DNA of 33,111 nucleotides from 66-474 sp035249465 (GTDB taxonomy: Bacteria; Pseudomonadota; Gammaproteobacteria; Xanthomonadales; Rhodanobacteraceae): assembly GCA_035249465.1 (NCBI GenBank), contig DATFGL010000062.1, positions 1 through 33,111 of the forward strand. The letters are read 5' to 3'. Made by a program: the position numbers and the translations under genes. The first letter of the stretch is position 1. Each line of letters starts with the position of its first letter. The notes beneath the pieces were generated by a model. It saw only the letters and a program-made list of their open reading frames with translations. It was not told the origin of the DNA and did no database searches. Positions 31,449 to 33,111 of the stretch are shown in pieces.

Positions 31449-33111
31449 TCAAGCATTGTCGGCAAGCATCGGCGGCAGTGGACAACCGAGCACCGCGCAA
31501 GCCACGCGCAGCATTTCCGATTCCGCCAGCGTGACCTTGCCGTCGGCCGCGATCGCACGGGTCAGCGCGCGCACCGTCAATTGCTTGCCTTCCGGCGTCA
31601 GGCGAGCGAGCGTGGCCAGCGCGCGATCCAGCGCTGCCTGCCAATCCTCCGGCAACGCATACAGGATCGAGGCGTTGGGCAATGCGTCCAGCATCGCCGC
31701 CTGGAATGCGCGTTGCGCGGTCTCGTCATCGTCGTTGCCGAAATGCGCGAGCAAAGCCACGAGGTCGCGCAGCTCGTCCTGGGCATCGGTGAGCTTCAGG
31801 GTTCCCGCCTTGAAACCCGCCGCCGGGTCCAGCGCCGCGACCACTTGCGCCTGCACCAGTTTCGCCAGGCAATATTCGTCGAGGTCGACACGGCCATCCG
31901 CATGGATCAGGCCATCCAGCGTTTTCACGAAACGGTCGACTTCCGGACGCGGCCGCCGTTTCAACGCGGGAAACGCGAGTTGTGCCAGCGGCAAGCGCAG
32001 CATCGGATGCAAATCGGCCATCGGCGGGACGAGGTTTCGCACGGCATCGCCCAGCGCGGCATCGAACGCCTGCGCCACCGACTGGACCTGTTGCGCCTGC
32101 AGATCGGGATGTTCGGAAATCGCCAGCGCAAACACCAGCGCCAGCGCTCCGCGCGGATCGCGCGCGGCCGCGGCCAGCGCGGCGGGAATCTGTGCATGCA
32201 GGCCGGTCGCGGCCTGGTAATCGTCGGTACCGGGCGACGCCACTTGAGCGGCGACACCCGCGGCGGTGATCGCGAGCAGGGCGCCGCGCGCCGGCACGAT
32301 TCCGCCGATGGCGCCGGTACCCGCGGTGGCCGGACCGGCTCCGCCGATGTCCACGTCGCCGTCGGCACGCGCGAAATCGTGCACGGCCTTTTCCCACGGG
32401 TGCTCGGTCGCGTGCAACTCGATGCTGTCGGGATCGTTGCCGGCCGCGAGCCATTGCTTGACGTAGGCGTCCAGTTCCTCCGGCTTGAAGCCGGGTTCCA
32501 GCGCCCTGATGCGTTCCGTGATGGGCGGATGCGTCGCGAACCACGAGCTTGCCTCGGCATCGCCGAACAGCATGTGGCGCACTTCGTCCTTGCGCGGCGC
32601 CTGCAACGCCGAACCTTCTTCGAACACGGCGATCTTCTTCAGTGCACCGGCGATGCCCGAGGTCTGCCGGGTGAACTGCACCGCCGACGCATCGGCCAGC
32701 GATTCGCGCGAACGCGACACCGCCGCCTGGATCAGGCGTCCGAAGAACACGCCGATCGCGCCGATCGCGAGCAGTGCGATGCCGGCCAGCGCGACCTGTC
32801 CGCTGCCGCTGCCGCGCCTGCGTCCGCTGCCGTTGTCGTCGCCGAGGCCGAAGTAGCCGCCCCACATCAGAAAACGCCCGACCACCCATATCGCCATGAT
32901 GCCGAACAGCAGTCCCATCAGGCGAATGTTGAGGCGCATGTCGCCGTTCAGCACATGGCTGAACTCGTGCGCGATCACGCCCTGCAATTCGTCGCGATTC
33001 AACTTGTCGAGGCAACCCTGGGTGACGCACACCGCGGCATCGGTGGGCGTGTAGCCGGCGGCAAAAGCGTTGATGCCGGATTCGTCCTGCATCACGTAGA
33101 TTTCCGGCACC
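31449..33111 (-). CDS. HtpX-like M48 metallopeptidase, 5' end outside window
   Basis: A partial gene: 553 codons are visible and it continues beyond the right edge, so the N-terminal part (normally two membrane helices) is missing. The zinc site HEFSH (in-window residues 48-52) lies in GVIAHEFSHVLNGDMRLN, typical of M48/HtpX membrane proteases that degrade damaged membrane proteins. Two membrane segments follow (about 60-83 and 105-130), then the downstream RESLADASAVQFTR motif with its third zinc ligand. After the protease domain comes an extension of roughly 300 residues not found in E. coli HtpX. Its end (DGKVTLAESEMLRVACAVLG) resembles a TerB-like helical fold. The reading frame extends past the window edge, so the first visible codon is not the start. 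Confidence 0.88.
   Translation of the reverse strand, partial: VPEIYVMQDESGINAFAAGYTPTDAAVCVTQGCLDKLNRDELQGVIAHEFSHVLNGDMRLNIRLMGLLFGIMAIWVVGRFLMWGGYFGLGDDNGSGRRRGSGSGQVALAGIALLAIGAIGVFFGRLIQAAVSRSRESLADASAVQFTRQTSGIAGALKKIAVFEEGSALQAPRKDEVRHMLFGDAEASSWFATHPPITERIRALEPGFKPEELDAYVKQWLAAGNDPDSIELHATEHPWEKAVHDFARADGDVDIGGAGPATAGTGAIGGIVPARGALLAITAAGVAAQVASPGTDDYQAATGLHAQIPAALAAAARDPRGALALVFALAISEHPDLQAQQVQSVAQAFDAALGDAVRNLVPPMADLHPMLRLPLAQLAFPALKRRPRPEVDRFVKTLDGLIHADGRVDLDEYCLAKLVQAQVVAALDPAAGFKAGTLKLTDAQDELRDLVALLAHFGNDDDETAQRAFQAAMLDALPNASILYALPEDWQAALDRALATLARLTPEGKQLTVRALTRAIAADGKVTLAESEMLRVACAVLGCPLPPMLADNA

Noticed and set aside
29464..32220. A 918-codon plus-strand frame spanning acpH, the transporter and the peptidase end
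   Set aside because: It runs out of frame through acpH and antisense through two genes with clear domains; high-GC shadow.

Overview
The window is high-GC DNA with densely packed genes in short head-to-tail operons. It looks like a gammaproteobacterium of the Xanthomonadales/Rhodanobacteraceae type (Rhodanobacter, Dyella, Luteibacter relatives). This placement is inferred from close protein resemblance to gammaproteobacterial YadG/YadH, the long bimodular QueF, ZapE and AcpH, and from a GTAG-type REP element of the kind known from Stenotrophomonas and Xanthomonas. No rRNA, tRNA, CRISPR array or intact insertion sequence was seen.

Layout. 0.1-2.8 kb: a YadGH-type ABC exporter diverging from a ferredoxin-reductase-like flavoprotein. 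2.9-12.5 kb: a complete minus-strand kdp high-affinity potassium operon, in the order small membrane ORF - kdpF - kdpA - kdpB - outer-membrane porin - kdpC - kdpD - kdpE. 12.8-18.2 kb: a FAD oxidoreductase, queF, a class C beta-lactamase-like serine hydrolase and a flavin-dependent halogenase, all minus strand. 18.3-21.1 kb: an ECF sigma factor with its zinc-finger anti-sigma, diverging from a Tat-exported metallophosphoesterase and a periplasmic blue-copper protein. 21.1-27.2 kb: a tripartite RND efflux operon in the order outer-membrane factor, adaptor, pump. 27.4-33.1 kb: zapE, an alpha/beta hydrolase, acpH, a TLC/MFS-like transporter and the truncated start of an HtpX-like M48 peptidase.

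How the parts fit. The kdp genes are translationally coupled: the first three cistrons overlap by ATGA. The porin between kdpB and kdpC suggests that outer-membrane passage of potassium or another small solute is regulated together with the pump. The sigma/anti-sigma pair and the metallophosphoesterase/cupredoxin pair appear to share one control region. It holds two mirror-image ECF-type promoters (GGAATAA, 16-nt spacer, GT-rich -10), implying one autoregulated envelope-stress regulon.

The most unexplained signal is a family of four diverged repeats of about 110 nt around the genes at 27.3-31.5 kb. Every copy keeps a 5' stem whose two arms change together (GGAC/GTCC, GGGC/GCCC, GGCC/GGCC, GCCA/TGGC) and a 3' stem GCGATC/GATCGC. 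The reading frame is not kept between copies. This points to a structured RNA or DNA element rather than coding sequence. The copies supply start or stop codons, or leader sequence, to their neighbours.
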